Shown piece after piece: positions 10,474 to 19,832 of a DNA stretch of 27,464 nt; within the stretch, counting starts at the first letter, position 1, and each line of letters begins with the position of its first letter. Both the position numbers and the translations under genes were made by a program. The notes below the pieces were generated by a model. It made no database searches. It was not told the DNA's origin and was given only the letters and a program-made list of their open reading frames with translations. The stretch covers positions 1 to 27,464 of the forward strand of contig JAUKVZ010000018.1 of NCBI GenBank assembly GCA_032355985.1. The letters run 5' to 3'. The stretch is from Sarcodiotheca gaudichaudii. Taxonomy: Eukaryota; Rhodophyta; Florideophyceae; Gigartinales; Solieriaceae.

Positions 10474-10546
10474 TGGTGTATAGCCAAATCGGTAAGGCAG
10501 TGGCTTTTGATGCCGTCATGTAAAGGTTCGAGTCCTTTTACACCAG
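10474..10546 (+). tRNA. trnQ: tRNA-Gln (anticodon UUG)
   Basis: Acceptor TGGTGTA/TACACCA, anticodon loop TTTTGAT (TTG), and T-arm AAAGGTTCGAGTCCTTT. It starts 1 nt after the stop of the 141-codon frame. Confidence 0.94.
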
Positions 10547-10559
10547 AATTTAAATTCAT

Positions 10560-10641
10560 GCTCACTTGGTGAAATTGGTAGACACGATGGATTTAAAATC
10601 CATTCCTTTTTTGGGTACTGGTTCAAGTCCGGTAGTGAGTA
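10560..10641 (+). tRNA. trnL: tRNA-Leu (anticodon UAA)
   Basis: A type II tRNA with a long variable arm, anticodon stem ATGGA/TCCAT around TTTAAAA (TAA), and T-arm ACTGGTTCAAGTCCGGT. Acceptor GCTCACT/AGTGAGT has a G-U terminal pair. Confidence 0.93.
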
Positions 10642-10688
10642 CAGAATGTAATATTTTATAAAATACAAATTAGAAACTTAATATTAAA

Positions 10689-11831
10689 ATGCAAATTTTA
10701 AAACAACCTTTACTATCAGTAGTAAACGATCATCTGGTGGACTATCCTACACCAATTAATATTCATTATGCTTGAAGTTTTGGGTTTTTAGCATCTATGT
10801 GTTTAATTATTCAAATTTTAACAGGTATTTTTTTAGCTATGCATTATACCACTCATGTAGATTTAGCTTTTGCTAGTGTTGAACATATCATGAGAGATGT
10901 CAATTTTGGTTGGTTGTTACGTTACTTACATGCAAATGGTGCTTCTATGTTTTTTATTGTCGTTTATATGCATGTATTTAGAGGACTTTATTTCGGATCT
11001 TATGCTGCACCTCGTCATTGGGTATGAGCATTAGGAGTTTTAATACTTTTACTTATGATATTAACAGCTTTTATTGGTTATGTTTTACCATGAGGGCAGA
11101 TGAGTCTATGGGGGGCAACTGTTATTACTAATCTCGTATCAGCAGTACCTTTAGTAGGTGATTCTATTGTAACTTGATTATGAGGAGGATTTTCTGTAGA
11201 TAATGCAACTTTAAATAGGTTCTTTAGTTTACATTACTTACTTCCGTTTATTATTGCTGCGGCGAGTTTAGTTCACATAGCGATTTTACACCAAGATGGT
11301 TCAGGAAACCCTTTGGGTATTGATTCTACAGTTGATAAAATTTCTTTTCACCCTTATTTTATAGTTAAAGATTTTTTGGGTTTAACATTGTTCATTATTT
11401 TTTTCTCAATGTTTGCGTATTTTAATCCTAATATTTTAGGGCATTCAGATAACTACATTGAAGCGAACCCTATGGTTACGCCCGCTCACATTGTACCTGA
11501 ATGGTATTTTTTACCTTTTTATGCAATTTTAAGAAGCATCCCTCACAAATTAGGTGGTGTTATCGCTATGGTACTAGCTATTGTAGTATTAGCTCTTTTA
11601 CCTTGGATTCATAGTACAGAGATAAGAAGTTCTCGTTTTAGACCTATTTATAGAGTATTTTACTGAACTATAATTTCTTGTTGTTTGATCTTAGGTTGAA
11701 TAGGGGGTATGCCTGTAGAAGATCCTTACATTGTAATAGGCCAAGTAGCCAGTATTTTTTATTTTGTCTATTTCCTAGGTATATTACCATTGCTCGGTAA
11801 GGTAGAAAAATTTTTGCTTTCAATCAAGTAA
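10689..11831 (+). CDS. cob: Apocytochrome b
   Basis: A 380-residue central subunit of the bc1 complex (complex III). Landmarks in order: the N-terminal [20 protein letters not shown], the haem-ligand helix with [21 protein letters not shown], the Qo-site segment [17 protein letters not shown] near 11080-11120, and [17 protein letters not shown] with the PEWY catalytic motif near 11497. The frame continues past TGA (Trp) codons at 10774, 11026, 11664 and 11697 to a TAA at 11829-11831. There are no introns. It is the last protein gene of the rightward block. Confidence 0.98.
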
Positions 11832-11839
11832 GTCTCTGA

Positions 11840-11912
11840 ACATTTTTAGTTTAACAGGATAAAACACTAATCTTCTAAATTAGATATGAAGGTTCAAGTC
11901 CTTCAAGATGTG
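11840..11912 (+). tRNA. trnR: tRNA-Arg (anticodon UCU)
   Basis: Acceptor ACATTTT/AAGATGT, anticodon stem CTAAT/ATTAG around CTTCTAA (TCT), and T-arm AAGGTTCAAGTCCTT. Confidence 0.93.
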
Positions 11913-11924
11913 TAAATATAAAGA

Positions 11925-12000
11925 GGCGGGAAGAGCTCGGTTGGTTTGAGCAATAGATTGTGATTCTAGAGGTCGTGAGTTCAAATCTCATTTCCCGCCC
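11925..12000 (+). tRNA. trnH: tRNA-His (anticodon GUG)
   Basis: Acceptor GGCGGGA/TCCCGCC, anticodon loop TTGTGAT (GTG), and T-arm GTGAGTTCAAATCTCAT. The base before the acceptor is A, so the extra G-1 needed by tRNA-His would have to be added after transcription. It is the last gene of the rightward block. Confidence 0.94.
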
Positions 12001-12008
12001 GCTTGTCT

Positions 12009-12091
12009 TGTAGGTAGAGGGACTTGAACCCCCACAACGTTTCGTCACTAGAATCTAAACCTAGCATGTCTACCAATTCCATCATACCTAC
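12009..12091 (-). tRNA. trnL: tRNA-Leu (anticodon UAG)
   Basis: A type II tRNA on the minus strand with acceptor GTAGGTA/TACCTAC, anticodon loop TTTAGAT (TAG), a long variable arm and T-arm GGGGGTTCAAGTCCCTC. It faces trnH head-on with 8 nt between them and is the last gene of the leftward block. Confidence 0.94.
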
Positions 12092-12097
12092 GAACTT

Positions 12098-12712
12098 CTA
12101 TTTGCGTAAATTAATAAACTTGACTGCGCCTGTAAAATCACGAGACAACTGTACAGTAATTTGTTGTTTTCTAACATTTGATTTTTGGTGCATGGTTAAA
12201 ACAATAGCACCTACCATAGCAATAAGTAAAATGAATCCTGAGCTTAGAAATATGAAACTAAACTCTGTATACAACACGCGGCCTACAACTTCAATATTAT
12301 TTAAACCGTCGTTTTCTAGCACTCAATTATTTCAATGTAATGTAGACAAGAAATCTGAATTCACGAATTCAAAGTTGACGTTTAGGCCACTAACCAATTG
12401 AAAAGCTAAACTTGAAAAAATAATGAGGCTTAGAGGCACTTTCGATCAATTATTAGCTTTGAATGAAAGCGGTTTAACGTTTAACATCATTACTACAAAT
12501 AAAAAAAGTACAGCAATAGCCCCTACGTAAACAATAAGTAACATGAAAGCTAGAAACTCTGCTCCCGACAACAACAATAATCCAGCAACATTACAAAAAA
12601 CTAGTATCAAAAAAAGTACTGAATGCACAGCATTCGTTAAGTTTATAACCATAAAAGCTGATATAAAAGCTAAACTTGAAAAAATGTAAAATAGAATTAG
12701 TTCAATATGCAT
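12098..12712 (-). CDS. nad6: NADH dehydrogenase subunit 6
   Basis: A 204-residue hydrophobic subunit of complex I (NuoJ homologue). It starts MHIELILFYIFSSLAFISAF. The conserved block GAEFLAFMLLIVYVGAIAVLFLFVVMMLNV (residues about 50-80) contains the family's YVGAIxVLFLFVVMML. TGA at 12446-12448 is read as Trp, and the frame runs on through a more variable middle to a last helix, SGFILLIAMVGAIVLTM. It stops at a TAG 7 nt upstream of trnL(uag). Confidence 0.96.
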
Positions 12713-12728
12713 TACTCTTATTTTAATT

Positions 12729-12801
12729 AGCGAAAAAAGAGACTCGAACTCTCAACTTTAACCTTGGCAAGGTTACACTCTACCAATTGAGTTATCTTCG
12801 C
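12729..12801 (-). tRNA. trnG: tRNA-Gly (anticodon GCC)
   Basis: Acceptor GCGAAGA/TTTTCGC, anticodon stem TAACC/GGTTA around TTGCCAA (GCC), and T-arm GAGAGTTCGAGTCTCTT. It lies between sdh2 and nad6. Confidence 0.94.
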
Positions 12802-12832
12802 GATTCATGACGGTATTAAAACGCTTTTGTAC

Positions 12833-13588
12833 TTAACGAGGTAAAACCATCACTTTATGTTTTAATAAACTAATGACTTTTCCTGGGTTTAATCCTTTGG
12901 GACAACTTCTAGTACAATTCATTATAGTATGGCATCTAAGTAATTTCATTTTGCTATTTAAGGCTTCAAGACGGTTTGTAGCGGAGCTATCTCTTGTGTC
13001 AATTATTCACCGATATGCTTGTAACAACACAGCAGGTCCTAAATATTTATCGTGATTTCATCAATAGCTAGGACAACTAGAAGAGCAGCAAGCACACAAA
13101 ATACACTCGTATACACCATCTAATTCTATTCTATCTACTTTAGATTGCAAATATTCTATATTAGCGGTACCATTAGATTGTAACCAAGGTTTGACTGATT
13201 TGTGTTGTGCATAAAAATTTGAGAGATCAGGAACTAAATCTTTGACAACATACATGTGAGGTAATGGGTACACAACTGTAAACCCTGTATCTTGCTTAAG
13301 CGCGCTTAAGCATGCTAGTGTATTTTTACCATCAATATTCATGGAACAAGATCCGCAAATACCTTCTCGACATGAACGTCTAAAAGTTAAGGTGGGATCT
13401 TGTGTTTCTTTTATTTGTATCAACGCATCAAGAACCATAGGCCCGCAATTTTCCATACTTATAGGATAAATAGCCAATCAAGGATCTTGGTTTGTATTAG
13501 GGTTCCATCTATACACTCTTAAGAACTTAAGAGATTGTAAGTATGTACCATTAGTTATTTTTATTTGATTACTTTTTTGTAAAAACAT
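12833..13588 (-). CDS. sdh2: Succinate dehydrogenase iron-sulfur subunit
   Basis: A 251-residue subunit B of complex II, which passes electrons from SdhA to ubiquinone through three clusters. The [2Fe-2S] ligands lie in [16 protein letters not shown] and the later LACLSA cysteine. The [4Fe-4S] ligands are in [16 protein letters not shown], and the [3Fe-4S] region is in [19 protein letters not shown] near the C-terminus. Four TGA codons are read as Trp, including two in a row or near each other after the SCPSY motif. The ATG at 13588 gives [11 protein letters not shown] and retains the N-terminal LRVYRWNP strand. It lies 3 nt downstream of the sdh3 stop, so the two are very likely co-transcribed. 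Confidence 0.97.
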
Positions 13589-13591
13589 GTT

Positions 13592-13966
13592 TTAGAGATT
13601 TATAAATTGAAGTGAGAGTAAACATATGGTAAATAAAATAACTGACCTATTTAACTTTCTATTTTCAAGAGTGTGACCTAAACTTGATTTTATGTGACGT
13701 AGTCCATTTAACATGTGGTAAGACAATATTAATCCCAGCAAGAATTTAGTAAGTTGAGAATTTCCTAGTGTACAAATTATTTTTAATAAATGATTTAATT
13801 CTACTGGCGAGACTCATAGATACAATTTGAGGATGTAAGTAATTAATAATATATAGCATAATATAACAATAGCTGACAAACGATGCCAGATAGAAAATAA
13901 GGAACCGGTTTGCGGCAAATAAACTGTAAGGTGAGGAGAAATAGGCCTGTTAAAAGATTTAATCAT
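13592..13966 (-). CDS. sdh3: Succinate dehydrogenase cytochrome b subunit
   Basis: A 124-residue SdhC, one of two membrane anchors of complex II that bind haem b and ubiquinone. The signature RPISPHLTVYLPQTGSLFSIWHR, including the SIxHRxSG-like quinone-site serine and arginine, spans residues 7-29. The haem-ligand helix contains LSYHMLNGLRH, with the conserved H-x-x-x-G-x-R-H. Three hydrophobic helices are visible. One TGA (Trp) occurs in YLWVSP. It is followed directly by sdh2. The frame is split by TGA if the standard code is used. Confidence 0.96.
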
Positions 13967-13989
13967 CTATTAAACATGTTGTAAATGTA

Positions 13990-14061
13990 TGTCTAGAACG
14001 AGAGTTGAACTCGTGACACAAGGGTTTTCAACCCAATGCTCTACCACTGAGCTATCTAGAC
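13990..14061 (-). tRNA. trnF: tRNA-Phe (anticodon GAA)
   Basis: Acceptor GTCTAGA/TCTAGAC, anticodon loop TTGAAAA (GAA), and T-arm CGAGTTCAACTCTCG. It is upstream of sdh3. Confidence 0.94.
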
Positions 14062-14076
14062 AGTGAATCTGATTGG

Positions 14077-14162
14077 CGGGAAGAATAGGATTCGAACCTA
14101 TGATAAGTAATACTTATAACAATTTTCAAAATTGGCGCTTTAAACCACTCAGCCATCATCCC
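14077..14162 (-). tRNA. trnS: tRNA-Ser (anticodon UGA)
   Basis: A type II tRNA with anticodon stem CCAAT/ATTGT around TTTGAAA (TGA), a long variable arm and T-arm ATAGGTTCGAATCCTAT. Acceptor GGGATGA/TCTTCCC has one T-T mismatch. Confidence 0.92.
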
Positions 14163-14175
14163 TGTAACTGCTATT

Positions 14176-14248
14176 TTAGGGTAACAGGATTCGAACCTGT
14201 AATCTTTTATGCCCAAGACAAATATGTTAACCTTTACACTATACCCTA
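14176..14248 (-). tRNA. trnP: tRNA-Pro (anticodon UGG)
   Basis: Acceptor TAGGGTA/TACCCTA, anticodon loop CTTGGGC (TGG), and T-arm ACAGGTTCGAATCCTGT. Its 3' acceptor strand plus flank matches a 13-nt word found in three other places in the window (see findings). Confidence 0.93.
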
Positions 14249-14260
14249 ACAAAAAAAAGA

Positions 14261-14516
<256 letters not shown>

Positions 14517-14542
14517 TTATTACCCTCTAGGTATAACCTCAA

Positions 14543-14614
14543 AAGCTAGGATTGGATTTGAACCAACATGTAAAAGATTTGCAATCTAACGCATAACCAT
14601 TTTGCTACCTAGCC
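14543..14614 (-). tRNA. trnC: tRNA-Cys (anticodon GCA)
   Basis: Acceptor GGCTAGG/CCTAGCT (terminal G-U), anticodon loop TTGCAAA (GCA), and T-arm TTGGTTCAAATCCAA. Confidence 0.93.
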
Positions 14615-14623
14615 GTAATACAC

Positions 14624-14696
14624 TAGCAAAAGCAGGACTTGAACCTACGACTCTTAGATTATGATTCTAATGTTCTACCAACTAAACTATTTTGCC
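14624..14696 (-). tRNA. trnM: tRNA-Met (anticodon CAU), elongator-like
   Basis: Acceptor GGCAAAA/TTTTGCT, anticodon stem TTAGA/TCTAA around ATCATAA (CAT), and T-arm GTAGGTTCAAGTCCTGC. It lacks the three G-C pairs in the anticodon stem that mark initiator tRNAs, so it looks like elongator Met; a lysidine-modified Ile tRNA cannot be excluded. It is the only CAU tRNA I found. Confidence 0.88.
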
Positions 14697-14704
14697 TTTC
14701 TTTT

Positions 14705-15052
14705 TTATAAACGTCTTTGGCGTGTAACCCTACACCCGTTATGCGGTAAAGCAGTAAGATCTTGTATGGATAACAAGTTTACTTCAGTAGATGATAAAGC
14801 TTTGGTAATCGATTTTTTATTCTTATTTAAACCTTTAAGTTTTAAATGTATATGAGAAAACCCTAAACTTGAAGACTTAACTATAATGCTTACAACGGAA
14901 TTATAAACAATAGTTGAAACAGACTTTCTTAAACCTCTAGATTTTTGACACCCTGCTGAAGTTCAAAGAAGTACATCGCCTGTTAAATTTGTAAAAGTAC
15001 AAATAACATTATTAGATGTAAATAGAACAAAAAGTATACCTGTTTTTTTCAC
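14705..15052 (-). CDS. rps11: Small-subunit ribosomal protein S11
   Basis: A frame of 115 residues from a GTG start, too disrupted by a TGA (Trp) codon to appear under the standard code. The S11 pattern is clear: TSNNVICTFTNLTGDVLLW (family N-I-x-T-x-T-D-x-G), SAGCQKSRGLRKS (G-x-x-x-x-x-G-x-RKS), GFSHIHLKLKGLNKN (the conserved G-RG-P turn region, here diverged) and the C-terminal signature LPHNGCRVTRQRRL. S11 lies on the platform near the E site. No ATG is in frame upstream before a TAA, so GTG at 15052, or the nearby ATT or TTA codons a few positions upstream, must start it. It lies between trnM and rrn5. Confidence 0.93.
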
Positions 15053-15070
15053 GTTAATTTTTAAATAGAA

Positions 15071-15182
15071 GTATTAACCAACCAAGATTCTCAAAACAAA
15101 ATAATAGTCTTGGTAAAATTACGTTACATCCGAGTTCGGTATGGGATCGGGTACTTAACAACGCAATTTTTTAAGTTAATAC
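15071..15182 (-). rRNA. rrn5: 5S ribosomal RNA
   Basis: On the minus strand the universal 5S core CCCGATCCCATACCGAACTCGG occupies about 15130-15150. The two ends pair perfectly as helix I (GTATTAAC with GTTAATAC), and CCAAGA pairs with TCTTGG as helix IV/V. The length of 112 nt is close to the family's 115-120. Mitochondrion-encoded 5S rRNA is known in some red algae and is easily overlooked. It lies between nad3 and rps11. The covariation-style evidence visible here (closing stem plus core) makes this a confident call. Confidence 0.92.
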
Positions 15183-15192
15183 TATATTACAA

Positions 15193-15558
15193 CTAGTCTC
15201 ACTCTAAAGCACCTTTGCACCATTCATAAACGAAACCTACCGTTAAAACAATTAAAAATATGATCATAGACCAAAACCCAAATATGGGTATTTGATTAAG
15301 AGTCACCGATCAAGGAAATAGAAAGCTAATTTCTAAATCAAAAATAAGAAATAATATAGCAACCAAGTAAAACCTTACGTCAAAAGTTGCTCTAGCATCA
15401 TCAAATGGATTAAAGCCACATTCATAAGCGCTTACTTTCTCTTGATCAGGTTTTTGAGGAGTTAATACAAATGACAAAGCAAAAATGACTACTGATAATA
15501 CAGTAGATATTGTAAAAAATACTAAAATGGTAGAGTACTCTGTAAATAAAATATTCAT
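15193..15558 (-). CDS. nad3: NADH dehydrogenase subunit 3
   Basis: A 121-residue, three-helix subunit of complex I (NuoA homologue). It has the loop motif [36 protein letters not shown], including the redox-switch cysteine of ECG that is characteristic of ND3. TGA at the residue after SFLFP and again at the C-terminal ALEWD is read as Trp. The frame stops at a TAG (15193-15195), 10 nt before rrn5. It follows nad1 in the map and precedes it by 10 nt in genome order. Confidence 0.97.
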
Positions 15559-15568
15559 TGTTTTTAAA

Positions 15569-16549
15569 TTAAGGTAATCAATCTAACGTTAATAATAACC
15601 CAGCTACAAAAAAAACCCAACCTAATGCTAATGGTAAAAATATTTTTCAACCGAGCCGCATTAATTGGTCATATCTATATCTTGGAAAAGCAGCACGGAC
15701 TCAAATAAAACCAAATAAAAGACAAGTTGTTTTTGCGCTAAATCAAAAAGCACCTGGTACCCAATAAAATAATGCGATATTAAGCGGTGGTAACCAACCC
15801 CCTAAAAAAAATATAGTTGTTAAACTACACATTAAAATCATATTAGCGTACTCACCTAAAAAAAATAAAGCAAAACCCATCGCTGAGTACTCCACGTTGT
15901 AACCTGCTACTAACTCAGCTTCTGCTTCAGGTAAATCAAAAGGTGCCCTGTTAGTTTCAGCTAAAATAGAAATATAAAACATGATTAAAATAGGAAATAA
16001 AGGAATTCCGTATCATATGTACTGTTGTGCTAAAATAATTTCAGTAAAATTTAATGAGCCAGCACAAAGTAGTACGTTTATTAATATTAAACCAATTGAA
16101 ACTTCATAGGATACCATCTGCGCAGCAGAGCGCAAAGCGCCTAAAAAAGCGTACTTTGAATTACTTGACCAACCCGCTGTTATGATACCGTATACACCCA
16201 GTGACGATATAGCTAATATGTATAATACCCCAGCATTTATATCAGAATAAACGCAACCTTCATTTATAGGCAACACACATCATGAAACTAATGCTAGTAA
16301 AAAAGTTAATATGGGGGCTAAGATGAAAATAGTTAAATTTGCACTGGAAGGTAAAATTGTTTCTTTTACAAACAACTTAAGAGCATCCGCTAAAGGTTGC
16401 AAGAGGCCAAACAACCCTACAACATTAGGACCTTTTCGACGTTGCATTGAAGCCATTACTTTCCTCTCAGCAAGAGTCATGTACGCTACAGCTATAAGTA
16501 ATGGAACAATTAGCGTAAGTGATTTTATAATAGAGCTTAAAATTAACAT
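15569..16549 (-). CDS. nad1: NADH dehydrogenase subunit 1
   Basis: A 326-residue, eight-helix subunit of complex I that forms the quinone-binding tunnel (NuoH homologue). It includes [39 protein letters not shown] near the N-terminus, the [14 protein letters not shown] block, and [26 protein letters not shown], the strongest nad1 signature, near 15900-15975. The C-terminus is [25 protein letters not shown]. Four or more TGA codons are read as Trp. Length is normal and no introns are seen. Confidence 0.98.
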
Positions 16550-16570
16550 GTTACTATAATTTAAAATATA

Positions 16571-18064
16571 CTACCCTAAAATAGGAAAAGACATGCGCGA
16601 CAAAAAGAAAGATAAAAGCTCTAGGTCTACAAAAAGAAACATTACTAAGAATGTAAATAAACCCAAAAATAAAGATGTACTCTTACTAATTGAGTAAGAA
16701 ACTGTTCACACGGGTAAATTCTCAAAGTACATAATTTTTATTAATCTTATATAATAAAAACAAGTAATACAACTCATTATAACAGCAAACACGGCTAAAG
16801 CATAAGCATTATTTTGTAGTGAGACAAGCAAGACAAATAATTTTGCGAAGAAACCTACTAAAGGTGGAATACCTGCCATAGAAAATAGGAAGATAGACAA
16901 CGTTAAAGCTAATACAGGATTAAAATATGATAACCCTTTAAAATCCTTAATGTAACGAATTTGGTAATGCTTTGGATACTGATAATAACGAAATGCTGAT
17001 AAAGACAAAAAAATCCCTAGCATAGTAATTATATACACAGATATGTAAAACAGGAGGCTAAAAACACTTTCTAACTCACCAGTACTAAATCCTATTAAAA
17101 GAAAACCCACATGATTTATTGAACTATAAGCAATAAAACGTTTTCATCTTGTTTGAAAAAAAGCAGCTAAAGTTCCAACCAATACCGATAAGTAAGCACA
17201 AAAAATTATTATTTTTTGCCATGAAAAAATAAAATCATGGAAACCTATAAAACAAAAACGTAAGAGTAAAGTAGTTATAGCCAACTTAGGTAAAATTGAA
17301 AAGAAAGCTGTAATTGACGTTGGAGCTCCCTCGTATACATCAGGAGACCACACATGAAAAGGTGCTGCACTTAACTTGAAAAGGAATGCAGTACTCACAA
17401 AAATGATACCTATGTTTATACCAAATTCAGCCCCTGCTTTATCCAAAAGTGATCCTGTAAAAAATAAAGAAAAATCATAGAAGTTTGTTAATCCCGTTAA
17501 ACTATATAAAATAGATGAACCAAATAACAATAGAGCTGATGAAAAAGCTCCTAAAATGAAATATTTTAAACCAGATTCTGTAGAAAATTCTGAAGTTCGT
17601 TTGAAACTCGCTAAAACATAAAATACTAAACTTTGGAACTCTATAGAAAGATATACTGATAACAGGTCTATTGCTTGTACGACAAATAACATACCTGTTA
17701 CAGCTAAAAGAGTTAATATCCAGTATTCGAATGAGTTTATTTTCTCATTTACTACATAAGAAGTAGATAAAAAAAACCAAAAAAGATATGCACCCAAAAG
17801 TATTAGCTTGGATCCATATACAAGTGAGTCATTTACCAATAAATTATTCCAAGCCAAAAAGTTATACTGGGGACTTAAAGACGTGATTAAAAAACTGAAA
17901 GAACCAACTTGAAAACTTAACCAACCTACAACGTTACTAACCACAGGAAAACCTGCTTTCTGCGAAGTACTAAGTAATACACCATAAACAAGCAAACAAC
18001 AACAAGATCCTAGTACAAAAATTTCTGGCAAAATTGTATAAATGTCATAAAAAGAGATAGCCAT
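16571..18064 (-). CDS. nad2: NADH dehydrogenase subunit 2
   Basis: A 497-residue antiporter-like subunit of complex I (NuoN homologue). Landmarks are LLSVYLSIEFQSLVFYVLASFKR, the KYFILGAFSSALLLFGSSILYSLTG block, the KLSAAPFHVWSPDVYEGAPTSITAFFS signature with the lysine essential to proton pumping, and SMAGIPPLVGFFAKLFV near residue 390. TGA at 17144 and 16706 is read as Trp. The ATG at 18064 gives MAISFYDIYTILPEI. The last bases before and including the TAG stop read CCTATTTTAGGGTAG, a word shared with the ends of rpl20, the rns flank and trnP. Confidence 0.97.
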
Positions 18065-18070
18065 TATAAG

Positions 18071-18328
18071 TTATAAGAAAAATTCTATAGTACAAAAAAT
18101 AATTTTCAGGAAACAAACTCTTAAAAAAATTAAAAATAATAATTGAGTATATCGGTCGTGTACATAGTCAGATACTATTGATTCTAAGCCAGATTTTGCG
18201 TGAACAAAACTGAAACCTACAACTAAAAATATAATTTCTATATCAACCAAAAACCCTGGTATTAACGCAACTGCTGAAAGACGGACTGCATGCCACATAC
18301 CAAAAAAATTTACACCAATTTGTTGCAT
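18071..18328 (-). CDS. sdh4: Succinate dehydrogenase membrane anchor subunit
   Basis: An 85-residue SdhD, the second small membrane anchor of complex II. The conserved segment FVHAKSGLESIVSDYVHD gives the haem-ligand histidine and the quinone-site DY pair of the family (H-x3-G-x2-x-I-x-DYVH). Three hydrophobic stretches fit its three helices. It is slightly short but red algal sdh4 genes are typically 80-90 codons. The start lies 2 nt after the nad4 stop, and its stop is only 6 nt from nad2. Confidence 0.93.
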   Translation of the reverse strand: MQQIGVNFFGMWHAVRLSAVALIPGFLVDIEIIFLVVGFSFVHAKSGLESIVSDYVHDRYTQLLFLIFLRVCFLKIIFCTIEFFL

Positions 18329-18330
18329 AG

Positions 18331-19812
18331 CTAAATAATTTTAATACATATTAATTGCTCTAATAAATTAACAACAGATACGTGCATTTCATTTAAAAAG
18401 ACATTTGGATAAACACCCATTCACATGGTAGGAATAACCAATAAAAAAAGAATTCAGAATTCTCTACGAGAAACATCTTGGAACACTGTAAAGTACTGCG
18501 TTTTTAAAACTCCAAATACAACTCGATTCAGTAACCAAATTGAATAAGCAGCTCCTAGTATCATACTTGTAGCTGAGAAAAAAGTTAAAACAGTACTTAT
18601 CTGAAAAGAACCTATTAACACAAGAAATTCCCCAATAAAACTACTTGTACCTGGGAACCCAATATTTGCAAAACTAAAAAACATAAAAAAAATAGTAAAT
18701 AAAGGCATAACCTGAACTAATCCGCCGTAATATTTAATGATTCTAGTATGATGCCTATCATACAAAATTCCTATACAAAGAAATAAAGCAGCTGAGACTA
18801 AACCGTGACTTAGCATAAGGATAATACTACCTTCAATACCTTGTGTGTTCAAAGTAAAAATTCCTATTGTAACAAAGCCCATGTGCGAGACAGATGAGTA
18901 TGCAATGATTTTTTTCAAATCTATTTGACGTAATGTTGTTAACGAGGCGTAAACAGCAGCAATTAAACTCAACATAAATACAAGAGGAGAAAAATAAATT
19001 GTAGCTACTGGAAACATAGGTAAAGAAAATCTTAAAAAACCGTAACCACCCATTTTTAACAGTATGCCCGCCAATATTACAGAACCTGCTGTTGGTGCTT
19101 CTGCGTGTGCTTCGGGTAACCAAATATGAAAAGGAACCATAGGAATTTTAACCGCAAGACTAGCAAAAAAAGCTAATCATAAAACTAGCTGCTTATTTTC
19201 AGAAAATTCTGTATGCCAAAGAACCTGAAGGTCAGTTGTACCAGCTTGAAAGTATATTACTAGAATAGCTAAAAGCATTAAAAGAGAACCTGTAAGAGTA
19301 TACAAAAAGAACTGGTAAGCTGCTCTAATTTTACGATCTCTAGATCCCCATACTCCTACTATAATAAACATAGGCATTAGTACGCTTTCAAAAAATATGT
19401 AAAATAACAATAAATCTAAGACACAGAAAACTTGTATAAGCAAAAATTCTAATACCAAAAAGCAAATAAGGTACTCTTTTATTGAGTGTGCTACTGAACC
19501 CCAACTTACTAAAACACATAATAAAATAAGGAAAGTTGTTAGAACAATAAAAAATAAAGAAATCCCATCAACTCCAATCGTATAATACAAGTTAAACGAG
19601 GGTAACCAGCTAACAGTAAGCAAAAATTGGAATGAGGGATCTGAAGAATCAAACTCTAGCCATAAAAAAAGAGAAGATAAAAAAGAAAGACCTACAACAC
19701 TAAACGTCACATCTCTGCACAAGTTTTTTGCTGAGGCGGGTATAAATAGTAGAATAACAGTACCTATAAGAGGTATTACAGATGTGATTAAAAGAGGGTT
19801 AAAGCCACTCAT
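18331..19812 (-). CDS. nad4: NADH dehydrogenase subunit 4
   Basis: A 493-residue antiporter-like subunit of complex I (NuoM homologue). It has YTIGVDGISLFFIVLTTFLI, the FFESVLMPMFIIVGVWGSRDRKIRAAYQFFLYTLTGS block, VPFHIWLPEAHAEAPTAGSVILAGILLKMGGYG with the conserved LPxAH motif, and SSVSHMGFVTIGIF. TGA codons (19174, 19141 region, 18454 and 18435) are Trp. The frame ends in TAG at 18331-18333, overlapping nothing and lying 2 nt before sdh4. Such tight spacing suggests that nad4-sdh4-nad2 form one message. Confidence 0.97.
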
Positions 19813-19832
19813 TTACAACTAATTTTAATTTG

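Noticed and set aside
12024-12401. A 125-codon plus-strand frame
   Set aside because: It overlaps trnL(uag) and the nad6 3' half, which read coherently on the other strand.
14052-14252. A 66-codon minus-strand frame
   Set aside because: It runs across trnF, trnS and trnP; the protein reading is a by-product of tRNA sequence.
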